Source: Actinomadura alba
GTDB taxonomy: Bacteria; Actinomycetota; Actinomycetes; Streptosporangiales; Streptosporangiaceae
Length of the DNA: 64,000 nucleotides
Reading direction: 5' to 3'
Assembly: GCF_014323705.1 (NCBI RefSeq)
Contig: NZ_JABVEC010000022.1
Location: forward strand, 62,001 to 126,000
The notes under the pieces were generated by a model, which was given only the letters and a program-made list of their open reading frames with translations, had not been told where the DNA came from and did no database searches. Shown here piece by piece: positions 31,240 through 38,811 of this stretch (position 1 is the first letter of the stretch; each line of letters starts with the position of its first letter). The translations under genes were made by a program, and so were the position numbers.

Positions 31240-31254
31240 TGGAAATCATTTTCA
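31240..31254 (-). promoter_or_regulatory. zur box: Zur-like operator ahead of the PHP operon
   Basis: On the operon strand the site reads TGAAAATGATTTCCA, a 7-1-7 palindrome with one mismatch and close to the actinobacterial Zur consensus (TGAAAAT-N-ATTTTCA). It lies in a 60-base AT-rich patch 151 bases before the PHP start. A His-rich, metal-dependent exported product downstream makes zinc control plausible. Fur-type sites can look similar, so Zur is favoured rather than proven. Confidence 0.62.
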
Positions 31255-31259
31255 GACTA

Positions 31260-31432
31260 CCGAAGGAACGTCGAGGATCTGGCCATGCGATGACCTGTAG
31301 AGCGGGTTCTCGGCGGCGGCTCCGGTGGTTTTCTCCTGCGAGGAGTTTGAGGAGCCTTTCCGCCGGAAAGGGGCCGTTCCCGCGCCATGGCATGTACGGA
31401 TCCGCCGATCGTCGTCACGCGGAGGCGTACGA
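31260..31432 (-). pseudogene. Displaced copy of the 3' part of the LRV/HEAT-repeat gene
   Basis: This stretch aligns with 31960-32132 inside the intact gene next door: shared blocks include GAGGATCTG, GGCGGCGGCT, GAGGAGTT(C/T)GAGGAGCCT, TCCCGCGCCATGGC and CCGCCGATCGT. Several indels break the frame. It starts immediately beside the Zur-like box. Confidence 0.75.
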
Positions 31433-31435
31433 CGT

Positions 31436-31585
31436 TCAGCGGCCGCCCTTCCGGCGGAACATCGAGGCCAACCCTTTGATCGCTCTCTCGTCCATGCTGC
31501 CGAACGGGTTGTCCGAGGTAGGTCCACGTGGCGGAGGGACGCTGAAGCCCAGCGCCGGACAGGTCGAGTTCGCCGTTGGGATCGG
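31436..31585 (-). pseudogene. Displaced copy 1 of the secA2 3' end
   Basis: The minus strand ends '(S)DNPFGSMDERAIKGLASMFRRKG', in outline, matching the C-terminus of SecA2 at 35557 ('HDNPFGAMDERAIKGLVAMFRR'). A lost segment shifts the frame before 'TYLVHDNP', and homology ends at 'GELDLS'-equivalent DNA near 31585. Only about 50 codons remain. Confidence 0.8.
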
Positions 31586-31639
31586 TAACACCGCCATGCG
31601 CCCCATCCTGGGCACGCTCTGCGGCTCCAGCGTCCGGCT

Positions 31640-31785
31640 GCCGCCGAGTTCCTCGGCCCGTAGGTCTCGCACAGTACGTCCACTGGCCAGCCGAACATCT
31701 TCGGGTAGAAGCGTCGGGCACGAGGGGCGTCGGGAGTGGAGATGTCGGGCCACGTTGGCGCGTGCTGGTGTCCGGTCAGGGTCAC
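31640..31785 (-). pseudogene. N-terminal fragment of a VOC/glyoxalase-like gene
   Basis: GTG at 31785 with GGAGG ahead opens 'TLTGHQHAPTWPDISTPDAPRARRFYPKMFGWPVD', in outline: the first beta-alpha-beta of a VOC module. After about 45 residues it runs into the secA2-tail copy. It appears to be a truncated gene brought together with the other fragments. Confidence 0.55.
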
Positions 31786-31930
31786 GAGGATCCTCCCGGC
31801 GGGGTGTCTTACGCGGTCGAATGGCGGAATCGTCGCTCGCGATCGAGGCATCTCCGCGGCCCCGGACCCGGCGGCGCAGGAGCACAGCGGCAGACCTCTG
31901 CAAGATCGGTGACGCGCGCTTGGCGGAGAC

Positions 31931-33343
31931 CTACGCCGGAGACGGCTCGGGCTCCTCGACGAAACCGTTGAGGATCTGCTTCATCACGGTGATCGGTAGG
32001 GCGGGGTTCCCGGCGGCGGCTTCGGCGGTCTCCTTCTCCGCGAGGAGTTCGAGGAGCCTGCCTGTGGACAGACGCGGATCCCGCGCCATGGCCTGCCGGA
32101 CCCGCCGATCGTTGTCATGGCTGAGGCGTTCGATTTCCTCGGCCGGGGTTCCGAGATCGAGCGGGACGAGCCGCCGCTCGTCCGGGTGAGGTGAGTCCGC
32201 GAAGCGGCGCAGGCCCTCGCGCGGGAAGTTGGGGTTGTCCAGCATCATCCCCTGCGTGTAGCCCTCGAATTCCAGAACCGTTCTGAGCAGGAGCGCGCCC
32301 GGCGGCTCGGGGTGGTTCTCGGCGAGAAATAGGCGGACGACGAAGTCCTCGTCGGCGGCGAGACGTTCGACCAGATCAGGGGGCAGATGCGGGCAGCACG
32401 CGGCGCTGCGCCGCAGCGACGGATGCGCGGACTCGGCGCATTCCCGCATGGCCCGCTGGTCGTCGCACAGTTCTCGCACCCAGATCAGCGGGCGGAACAT
32501 CTTGTCCGGGTCGAGCCGGTAATCGATGGCCGCTCGTTGTTCCTCGGTCAGGCCGGGTCGTGCCGACACCGCCAGCCGTACCTCGGCGTCGGGGTCGACG
32601 GCCAGTTCCGCGATAAGGTCCGCGGGCAGACGCGGATTGGCCGCGACCGCGGCACGCAATCTGCTGTCCGCGTGCCGTGCGAGGCGCTTCGCGAGAGGCC
32701 GAGGCAGGGCGGCGCGCTCCGCGTCGTGAGCGGAGATCTCGGAGCCGGGTCTCAGCGAGACGACCTTTCCGTTGTGCTCCTCGTCCCGCTCCTTCTCGGC
32801 CGCGCGCCGTACGGCCGTGTCGGGGTCGTTCAGGAGCGCGTCCTTGACCTCGTCGGTGAGCAGCCACCAGCTCTCGGCGAGGCAGACGCGCACCGCCGGG
32901 CTCGGGTCGGCCGTGAGAAGGGCACGAACATGATCGGGGGTGTAGTGCTGGAGGGCGACCTCCTCACGGACCACGACCTCCGGATCGGCCGCGAGGCGCT
33001 CATAGGCCTCGACGGTCAAGGGCGTGCGCGGGGTCAGAGTGGCGACGTGGTACCGGTAAACGCAGTGCTCGACCAGCGCCGCCCGAATCCGAGGATCAGG
33101 ATCGTCCGCCAGGCGAGACCGCTTCTCCGGCCCTATTCTGAGATTCTTGGAGAACGCCCAGCGGATCGTTCTGATCGGGTGGGCGACGATCGCATCGGTC
33201 ACCATGTCCGGCAGTTGGGCACGCCCGCACAGCGCGAACCAGATCTCCTCGCAGTCCATTGCCAGCAGCCTGAGCAGCAGTTCCGCCGGCGCCCCACGAT
33301 CGCGGGCCAGGCCGATCAGGCGGACATCGCGGTCATGGCACAC
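31931..33343 (-). CDS. Leucine-rich-repeat-variant/HEAT-like solenoid protein
   Basis: This 470-residue soluble protein is made of at least eight irregular helical repeats of the LRV type: 'RLADDPDPRIRAALVEH', 'RLAADPEVVVREEVAL', 'LLTADPSPAVRVCLAES', 'LLNDPDTAVRRAAEKE', 'ELAVDPDAEVRLAVSARPGL', 'RLAADEDFVVRLFLAEN', 'DNDRRVRQAMARDPRL'. Each has (L/A)-x-D-P-D-x-x-V-R. Such solenoids bind other proteins; no catalytic domain is present. GTG at 33343 gives a natural opening with a weak AGG site. The 3' end has a broken duplicate at 31260-31432. Partner unknown. Confidence 0.78.
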   Translation of the reverse strand: MCHDRDVRLIGLARDRGAPAELLLRLLAMDCEEIWFALCGRAQLPDMVTDAIVAHPIRTIRWAFSKNLRIGPEKRSRLADDPDPRIRAALVEHCVYRYHVATLTPRTPLTVEAYERLAADPEVVVREEVALQHYTPDHVRALLTADPSPAVRVCLAESWWLLTDEVKDALLNDPDTAVRRAAEKERDEEHNGKVVSLRPGSEISAHDAERAALPRPLAKRLARHADSRLRAAVAANPRLPADLIAELAVDPDAEVRLAVSARPGLTEEQRAAIDYRLDPDKMFRPLIWVRELCDDQRAMRECAESAHPSLRRSAACCPHLPPDLVERLAADEDFVVRLFLAENHPEPPGALLLRTVLEFEGYTQGMMLDNPNFPREGLRRFADSPHPDERRLVPLDLGTPAEEIERLSHDNDRRVRQAMARDPRLSTGRLLELLAEKETAEAAAGNPALPITVMKQILNGFVEEPEPSPA

Positions 33344-33389
33344 GTAGCCTCATTTCCATGGAGTGGAGTGCCCGGTCCAAGGGGAGGAC

Positions 33390-33647
33390 TTACAAGTCGT
33401 GCCGGCCGGACTTCACGTCCGTGATGAACGAGTCCCACGTGCCGGGCGCGAAGGCCAGGTGCGGCCCGTCGGGATTCTTCGAGTCCCGTACGGCCGCCGC
33501 CCCGTCAAGGGCAGCCGTCTCGACGCAATCGGTCTGGGTTCCACTGTGACTGGACTTGCGCCAGCCGGGCAGTGCTGCCACCTCGACACAGGCGGTTTCG
33601 GTACCGCTGCGGCGCGATTTGCGCCATTCGAGTTCGGGGGGATTCAT
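33390..33647 (-). CDS. DUF397 protein with duplicated motif
   Basis: This 85-residue DUF397 protein is the usual partner of DUF5753-type XRE regulators. The signature W(R/K)KS(S/R)xSG...CVE occurs twice in tandem: 'WRKSRRSGTETACVEVAALPG' in outline, then 'WRKSSHSGTQTDCVETAALDG'. After them comes the usual 'VRDSKNPDGPHLAF' and 'WDSFITDVKSG'. An ordinary DUF397 has one motif in about 60-65 residues. ATG at 33647 overlaps the TGA of the upstream regulator (ATGA), so translation is coupled. These pairs act in actinobacterial development-type signalling, with DUF397 thought to modulate the regulator. Confidence 0.87.
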   Translation of the reverse strand: MNPPELEWRKSRRSGTETACVEVAALPGWRKSSHSGTQTDCVETAALDGAAAVRDSKNPDGPHLAFAPGTWDSFITDVKSGRHDL

Positions 33648-34321
33648 CTCGCTCCTCGTCCACTCTCGTACTCGGCTGCCATCGACGCGATGCAATCGAT
33701 GGATCGGCTTTCGTCGAGCGCCTGCTCTTGCAGCGTATCCACTGTTTCAACGAATGGGCGGACGTCCTTGGGGTCGTCCAGGAACAGTGATGAGCGCTTG
33801 TGCTCCAGGTGAACGATGGTCGGTGCCTTCGCGAACGACAACACCATGTGGGCGCCGTTCATCCCCGCGTGCGATCCACGGGTGAACGGAATGACTCGCA
33901 CCGACACATTGGGGCGTTGTGCGACCTTGCAGACGTACAGCAGTTGTTCGGCCATGACCGTTCGTCCGCCGATCGGCCGCCGGAGTGCAGCCTCGTCCAG
34001 GATGGCCAGGAACTCCGGCGCCTGGGGTCGGGTGAGGACCGCCTGCCGTCCCAGGCGCATGGCCACTCGTGTCTCCGTTTCCGCGCCCGGTACGTTGCCG
34101 GCCTGCATCAGCGCGCGGGTGTAGTCGGCGGTCTGGAGCAGGCCGGGGATGAAGACGAGCTGAACCTCGACGATCCGGACGGCTTGGGACTCGAAACCGA
34201 TGAGGGCGGTGAGCTGGCTCGGCAGCTGTGTATGGCCTGTCTCCCACCAGCCGGAATGGTCGCTGTCGCGGGCGAGGGCGAGCAGCCGGTCTCGTCGCGG
34301 CCCGGTGATGCCATAGACCAC
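33644..34321 (-). CDS. DUF5753 effector domain of an XRE regulator that has lost its helix-turn-helix
   Basis: These 225 residues are the C-terminal DUF5753 domain: 'LIGFESQAVRIVEVQLVFIPGLLQTADYTRAL', in outline, 'RQAVLTRPQAPEFLAILDEAALRRPIGG', and 'NVSVRVIPFTRGSHAGM' with 'VVYLE'-type 'IVHLEHKRSSLFL'. Intact relatives have an N-terminal XRE helix-turn-helix of about 60 residues. Here the coding continues upstream only as 'AEEIAALLVVYGITG', while an N-terminal piece 'LGGHLRELRHELDI' lies in another frame at 34322-34407. The recognition helices are deleted. From GTG 34321 a stable effector domain could still be made, but it cannot bind DNA in the usual way. Confidence 0.75.
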   Translation of the reverse strand: MVYGITGPRRDRLLALARDSDHSGWWETGHTQLPSQLTALIGFESQAVRIVEVQLVFIPGLLQTADYTRALMQAGNVPGAETETRVAMRLGRQAVLTRPQAPEFLAILDEAALRRPIGGRTVMAEQLLYVCKVAQRPNVSVRVIPFTRGSHAGMNGAHMVLSFAKAPTIVHLEHKRSSLFLDDPKDVRPFVETVDTLQEQALDESRSIDCIASMAAEYESGRGAR

Positions 34322-34374
34322 GAGAAGGGCGGCGATCTCCTCGGCGCCGGTCGTTCGGCACGGATATCGAGCTC

Positions 34375-34641
34375 ATGACGCAGCTCACGGAGATGTCCGC
34401 CGAGCACGCGCCGCGCCGGTTCTCGCTATGCCTCGTGGACCGGGAAGTCGACGACGCGGCCGTGGTGGGCTGGGGAATGGCCTTCGCTGACGGAGCGGTG
34501 GCCTATCTGCCAGGCGATCCAGAGATGGGCGGCCGACGCAGGGTCATGTACGTCCCCACCGCTGACCGGGCCCGACACCGGTTGTCCCGACTCGCCGACG
34601 TACGGCTGATCTGGATCGACCCGGACCCTGAGTCCGCCTAG
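34375..34641 (+). CDS. Small conserved-looking protein divergent from the XRE gene
   Basis: This 88-residue soluble protein contains 'FSLCLVDREVDDAAVVGWGMAFADGAVAYLPGDPEMGG', in outline, then 'VMYVPTADRARHRLSRLADVRLIWIDPDPESA'. Codon use is typical of the genome, and a frame of this kind often accompanies XRE/DUF397 pairs in actinomycetes, transcribed divergently. No catalytic motif or membrane segment is present. ATG at 34375 or 34393 may start it. The deletion that removed the XRE helix-turn-helix lies right beside its 5' end, so its original promoter may be altered. Confidence 0.6.
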   Translation: MTQLTEMSAEHAPRRFSLCLVDREVDDAAVVGWGMAFADGAVAYLPGDPEMGGRRRVMYVPTADRARHRLSRLADVRLIWIDPDPESA

Positions 34642-34670
34642 GAAGGATGGCTTGGTAACCCATGGGAATG

Positions 34671-34868
34671 TCAGCGTCCGCCGCACCGGCGGAACATCGC
34701 GATCAGTCCCTTGATGGCGCGTTTGTCCATGCCGCCGAACGGGTTGTCGCACGAGGTAGGTCCACGTGGCGGAGGGCGCTGAAGCCCCGCCTCGCTCAGG
34801 TCCAGTTCGCCGTCCGCAGTGGATGCGAGGGTCTCGAAGCTCTTGACGGCGGCCAGTCGGCTGCGCAC
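34671..34868 (-). pseudogene. Displaced copy 2 of the secA2 3' end
   Basis: The minus strand reads 'VKSFETLASTADGELDLSEAGLQRP', then after a frame jump 'DNPFGGMDKRAIKGLIAMFRR', matching residues about 730-790 of the intact SecA2. A 2-base loss and a 1-base loss compared with the intact gene break the tyrosine-containing middle. No start or upstream SecA sequence is present. It is more complete than copy 1. Confidence 0.82.
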
Positions 34869-34924
34869 CTGCGGTCGTGGGGCAATCGACGCGTCGGTGG
34901 CGGAATGGCCATGGCCGAGCGCTC

Positions 34925-35245
34925 TTAGCGGGGAAGGGCGAGCATTGTGCGAAGCGCCGTATCGACTTGGTCCAGCTCGTACAGCGAAAGCCGTCCGGCG
35001 AAGGCTCCGAGCCGCATCGGGTCGATTGCTGCGGTCTGTTCGACCATCACCCGGGTTTTACGGCCATTGAGCTCGATGTCGGGTCGGAAGAATGTGGCGG
35101 AGGCGCTTGTCGACGTCGGCGCGACAAGCACCGTGGACAGATGGCTGAGGAAGTCCGATTGGACTATCACCGCAAAACGATGGCCTTTCTGCTCGTGTCC
35201 GACCGTGTCCCTGGCTGCCCGCAGTCGGTACACGTCACCACGCAC
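34925..35245 (-). CDS. mazF: MazF/PemK-family endoribonuclease toxin
   Basis: This 106-residue toxin cleaves RNA at specific short sequences. The MazF/CcdB fold is visible as 'RGDVYRLRAAR...GHEQKGHRFAVIVQSD' (strand 1-loop-strand 2 with the conserved G-x-E-x-x-G-x-R), 'LSTVLVAPTSTSA', 'RVMVEQTAAIDPMRL' (conserved Q and D-x-x-R-L), and a terminal helix 'ELDQVDTALRTML'. GTG at 35245 with GGAGG ahead lies inside the last codons of the antitoxin gene (11-base overlap), so translation is coupled. This is a type II toxin-antitoxin pair with the antitoxin first. Confidence 0.86.
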   Translation of the reverse strand: MRGDVYRLRAARDTVGHEQKGHRFAVIVQSDFLSHLSTVLVAPTSTSASATFFRPDIELNGRKTRVMVEQTAAIDPMRLGAFAGRLSLYELDQVDTALRTMLALPR

Positions 35246-35465
35246 GTAGATCCTCCATGTCGCGCATGATTGCCTGGGCCTCGGCGCGGTCCTCCGGGTC
35301 GCTCGCCAGTCGCTTGGCATCGAGCTCGGCCAGTTCCATGTGGCGGCGCCACGCGGCTCGGCGGATGGCTTCGCGGATCACGTCAGTGGCGGATCTCCCA
35401 TCGGAGGTCAACTCCGTGAGGGCCTTCTCCGTCTCGGGGTCGATGTTCACCGTCAGCATGCCCAT
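35235..35465 (-). CDS. Ribbon-helix-helix antitoxin of the MazF pair
   Basis: This 76-residue protein begins with an RHH DNA-binding domain: strand 'LTVNIDPETEKALTEL', helix A and 'GRSATDVIREAIRRAAWRRH', helix B. An acidic C-terminal tail ('DPEDRAEAQAIMRDMEDLRAW') should wrap and inhibit the toxin. It is expected to repress its own operon, with the AT-richer 35466-35540 region as the likely operator. ATG at 35465 or 35459 starts it. Confidence 0.83.
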   Translation of the reverse strand: MGMLTVNIDPETEKALTELTSDGRSATDVIREAIRRAAWRRHMELAELDAKRLASDPEDRAEAQAIMRDMEDLRAW

Positions 35466-35556
35466 ATCCTCACTGTACGGTGCGATGCCGCGCAGGACTT
35501 TAAACGATTCCGTAAGCGTCCAACTAGCGGAGCGTAGTCAATCGGTCCGGATCGCC

Positions 35557-37938
35557 TTAGCGGGCGCGGCGGCGGAACATCGCGACCAGGCCCTTGATCG
35601 CTCGTTCGTCCATGGCGCCGAAGGGGTTGTCGTGGACGAGGTAGGTCCAGGTGGCCGAGGGGCGCTGGAGTCCGGCGTCGCTCAGATCGAGTTCGCCGTC
35701 GGCCGTGGGGGTGAGGGCCTCGAAGGTCTTGACGGCACGGTCGCGTGCGTCGCCGAGCAGCCGCTTGTAGACCGGGACCGCGTCGCGGTGGAACTCGTCG
35801 AGCGGGTTCAGGCCGCGCGCGAGTGAGCGCAGGTGGATGCCCTCGCGCAGATCGGCGAGGAAGCCGAGGTGCTCGGTCCAGCAGCGGTCCAGGTGGTACA
35901 GCGCGATCTGCCGGGCGGCGGCCACGAGCGCGGGCCTTCCGACGGCTTCCAGCAACTCGGCGTGGCGATCCGGGCTGCGCTTCGCCAGGAAGTCGGCGGC
36001 GGCCTCGGTGCGCAGCACCCCGTCGCGCTCGGCGAGCACCTCCCGGCGCTGAAGCTCGATCAGCCGGCTGTAGCGCCAGGTGTTGCGGTGGATCTCCAGG
36101 TCGACGCCCTCGGCCACGCGCTGGGCGTGCCCGACGACCCAGGTGGCGTTCGCGTCCTCGATCCGGCCTTCGACGTCCGGCGTGGCGTCGGGCTTCTCAT
36201 CAGGGGCGTACTGCGTGGTCAGGTCGTCTTCCAGGCTGGCGAAGAACACCGAGCCGCCCGGATCGCCCTGCCGCCCCGCCCGGCCGCGCAGCTGATCGTC
36301 GAGCCGGCTGCTGTGGTGGCGGCCGGTGCCGATGACGTACAGGCCGCCGAGTTGGGCGACCCGGTCCCTGGCCGATGGGCTGTCGCCCTCTTCACCGTCC
36401 TTATCGCCGTCGCCGTCGCCGTCGCCGTCGTGGTCATCGTCGCCGTCCGCGGTCGCGGCGCCGCCCAGCCGGATGTCGGTCCCGCGCCCGGCGATCTGTG
36501 TCGACACGGTGATCCTGCCGTACGTGCCGGCCTCGGCGACGATCGCCGCCTCGGCGGCGTCGTTCTTGGCGTTGAGCACCACGCAGCTCAGCTTGGCGCG
36601 CTCGAGCCGCCGCGCCAGCCGCTCGGACTCGGCGATGTCGAGGGTGCCCACGAGGATCGGCCGGCCCTCGACGTGCACGGCGGAGATGTGCTCGACCAGC
36701 GCGATCTCCTTGTCCGCGACGGTGGCGTACAGCCGATCCGGCGCGTCTTCCCGCACACAGGGCACGTTCGGGGGGACGACCGCGACCTCGAGCCGGTAGA
36801 ACTCGCGGAGTTGCTCGGCGACGGCCACGGCGGTACCGGTCATCCCGCAGACCGTCGGATAGCCTCCGATCAGCCCCTGCACGGTGACCGAGTCGAGGAT
36901 CTCGCCGCTCTCGGTGGGGTCGAGCGCCTCCTTGGCCTCGACGGCCGCTTGCAGGCCGTCCGGCCAGCGCTGCAGGAGCGCGACCCGTCCGCGTGACTCG
37001 TTGATCAGGCGGACCTTGCCGTCACGGACGATGTAGTCGACGTCCCTGCGTAGCAGCGCGTGGGCGTGCAGCGCGACGTTGACGCCGGTCAGCGCCTCGA
37101 CGTGCTCGGTGGTGTAGAGATCGATGCCGCCGAGCGCGCGTTCGACCATCTCGGTACCGGCACTGGTGAGCTGGACGTTGCGCCGTTCGTCGTCGATCTT
37201 GTAGTGCACGCCCGAGAGCAGCAGCCGTACGACCTCGGCATAGGCCGGCTCGGACTCCTGGAGCTCCGCCGCGCCGGCCAGCACCAGCGGCACCCGGGCC
37301 TCGTCGATCAGCACCGAGTCGGCCTCGTCGATGAGGGCGACCTCGTGTGCGGGCAGCACCCGGTCGGCGGTATCGGTGCAGAGCCGATCGCGCAGGAGGT
37401 CGAAGCCGATCTCGCTCACCGGGGCGTACGTCACCTCGGCCGCGTAGGCCGCCCGGCGCTCGTCGGGAGTGGAGTTCTGCCCGACCCACGCGATCGGCAC
37501 GCCGAGCAGCGCGTAGAGCGGCTCCATCCATTCGGCGTCACGCCGCGCCAGGTAGTCGTTGACGGACATGACGTGCACCCGCCGTCCGCGCAGCGCGTAG
37601 CCGGCCGCGGCGAGGGCGCCGGCGAGGGTCTTGCCCTCACCAGTGGCCATCTCGACGACATGTCCGGACAGCATGCCCAGCGTCCCGATGAGCTGGACGT
37701 CGAAAGGACGTTCGCCGAGGGTGCGCCGTGCCGCCTCGCGGCCGAGCGCGCACAACTCCGCGAGATCCTCGCCGCCGGTCCCGCGAAGCGCCGCCGCGGC
37801 GGCGGTCAGCTCGGCGTCGGACAGCGCGCGGACTCGGTCCTCGCGAGCCCCGGCCTCGGCCACCGTGGCACGCAAGGGAGTCAGGTCTATGGTCCCGGGG
37901 CGCTGGATGAGCCGCCGGACCCGGTCACGCAGCCCCAT
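35557..37938 (-). CDS. secA2: Accessory Sec translocase ATPase SecA2
   Basis: This 793-residue preprotein translocase ATPase drives export of a subset of proteins through SecYEG. The length (about 100 less than SecA1), the absence of the C-terminal zinc-binding linker and the tail 'NPFGAMDERAIKGLVAMFRRRAR' identify the actinobacterial SecA2 type. Motifs are Walker A 'MATGEGKT' (97-104), 'VMSVNDYLARRDAEWM', DEAD box 'LIDEADSVLIDEA' near 200, 'GGYPTVCGMTGTA', 'STQIAGRGTDI' near 478 and 'QLRGRAGRQGDPG'. An unusual acidic insert of about 22 residues (Asp/Gly-rich, about 490-515), encoded by GTCGCC-type repeats, splits the second nucleotide-binding lobe. Its 3' end exists in two further broken copies nearby. 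Confidence 0.92.
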   Translation of the reverse strand: MGLRDRVRRLIQRPGTIDLTPLRATVAEAGAREDRVRALSDAELTAAAAALRGTGGEDLAELCALGREAARRTLGERPFDVQLIGTLGMLSGHVVEMATGEGKTLAGALAAAGYALRGRRVHVMSVNDYLARRDAEWMEPLYALLGVPIAWVGQNSTPDERRAAYAAEVTYAPVSEIGFDLLRDRLCTDTADRVLPAHEVALIDEADSVLIDEARVPLVLAGAAELQESEPAYAEVVRLLLSGVHYKIDDERRNVQLTSAGTEMVERALGGIDLYTTEHVEALTGVNVALHAHALLRRDVDYIVRDGKVRLINESRGRVALLQRWPDGLQAAVEAKEALDPTESGEILDSVTVQGLIGGYPTVCGMTGTAVAVAEQLREFYRLEVAVVPPNVPCVREDAPDRLYATVADKEIALVEHISAVHVEGRPILVGTLDIAESERLARRLERAKLSCVVLNAKNDAAEAAIVAEAGTYGRITVSTQIAGRGTDIRLGGAATADGDDDHDGDGDGDGDKDGEEGDSPSARDRVAQLGGLYVIGTGRHHSSRLDDQLRGRAGRQGDPGGSVFFASLEDDLTTQYAPDEKPDATPDVEGRIEDANATWVVGHAQRVAEGVDLEIHRNTWRYSRLIELQRREVLAERDGVLRTEAAADFLAKRSPDRHAELLEAVGRPALVAAARQIALYHLDRCWTEHLGFLADLREGIHLRSLARGLNPLDEFHRDAVPVYKRLLGDARDRAVKTFEALTPTADGELDLSDAGLQRPSATWTYLVHDNPFGAMDERAIKGLVAMFRRRAR
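36405..36430 (-). repeat. Hexanucleotide microsatellite inside secA2
   Basis: On the plus strand GTCGCC repeats about four times in a row, continuing imperfectly to 36450. It encodes the Asp-Gly run of the acidic insert. Slippage by whole units keeps the frame. Confidence 0.8.
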
Positions 37939-38151
37939 CGGTCCAGCCGTGCGGGGTCACCTCGAAGAAGAGCATCGCCACACCTCAACCTAACCGATCT
38001 CCCGGGGTGCCGGACCCGGTAGCCGGACGGCGTGGCGGCCCGGCCGCCCGGCAGGGCCGGTCCGAAGGGGTGTTGATGAATTGCCCGGAATGCGTGGATC
38101 ATTTGTCTATCTGGCAGTTCTGAGATCGGCGGTCCTGAGAGGAGCGGCACG

Positions 38152-38742
38152 GTGCTACACGCCTTCGTCTACAACGAAGTCGCTGTCCTGGTCCGGCATT
38201 GGTTCGAGGTGAGCATCCACGACAGCCACCTGGAGCACGGCGTCCGCATCGAGCTGAGGCTGCTCGCGCCGGAACCGCATCGCGGTAGCGAGTCGGCCGC
38301 CCAGAAGATCGTTGCGGACCGGCCGGTGTGGCGGGCGGATCTCTTCGACCGTCTCGACGGGCTGCCCGGAGACTTCCAGGCGGCGCACTTCCATCCGAGG
38401 TTCGCCGGTGTCGAGCCGAGCGACCGTCACTGGGCCGACGAGGTCAAGGCGGCCCCCTGGGATTGGCTGCACGGGCGGCTCTCCGACATCGCCGACGTGG
38501 CGTCGACCGCCGGGGCGCCGCTGCGGGACCCGGCGCTCGAGACCGAGCAGGTGCGCGCCGACGCCCCCGTGATCGTCGCGACGGCGCAGAGCCGGGCGGC
38601 GACCAAGTGCCTGTCCAAACAGCAGTGCTACGCCTGGACCCGGGACGGCGAGGACCTGGTGCACCGGATGCTGGGTCAGCTGGCTCAGCCGGAGCGGCTC
38701 GACCGCGACCGCGTCTCCCCGTGGCTGGCGTCGATGCGCTGA
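38152..38742 (+). CDS. Conserved protein of unknown function
   Basis: This 196-residue soluble acidic protein reads 'AVLVRHWFEVSIHDSHLEHGVRIELRLL' in outline, 'QKIVADRPVWRADLFDRLDGLPGDFQAAHFHPRFAGVEPS', then 'WDWLHGRLSDIADVA', with two cysteines near the C-terminus (CLSKQQCYAW). The HFHPRF segment (metal-ligand-like) and paired strands suggest a compact alpha/beta domain. GTG at 38152 has AGGAG at ideal spacing. It is divergent from secA2 and convergent with the ABC exporter. I recognise no characterised homologue. Confidence 0.68.
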   Translation: MLHAFVYNEVAVLVRHWFEVSIHDSHLEHGVRIELRLLAPEPHRGSESAAQKIVADRPVWRADLFDRLDGLPGDFQAAHFHPRFAGVEPSDRHWADEVKAAPWDWLHGRLSDIADVASTAGAPLRDPALETEQVRADAPVIVATAQSRAATKCLSKQQCYAWTRDGEDLVHRMLGQLAQPERLDRDRVSPWLASMR

Positions 38743-38811
38743 ACCGGCTGTCGGCGAACGCACCACTCGGGCCGGGCGCGGTGGTCCGTTCGCCGATACC
38801 GAACGTCGCTC

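Noticed and set aside
36405..36450. Considered as a CRISPR-like short repeat array
   Set aside because: It is a simple hexanucleotide microsatellite inside the secA2 coding frame with no spacers. No CRISPR array is visible in the window.
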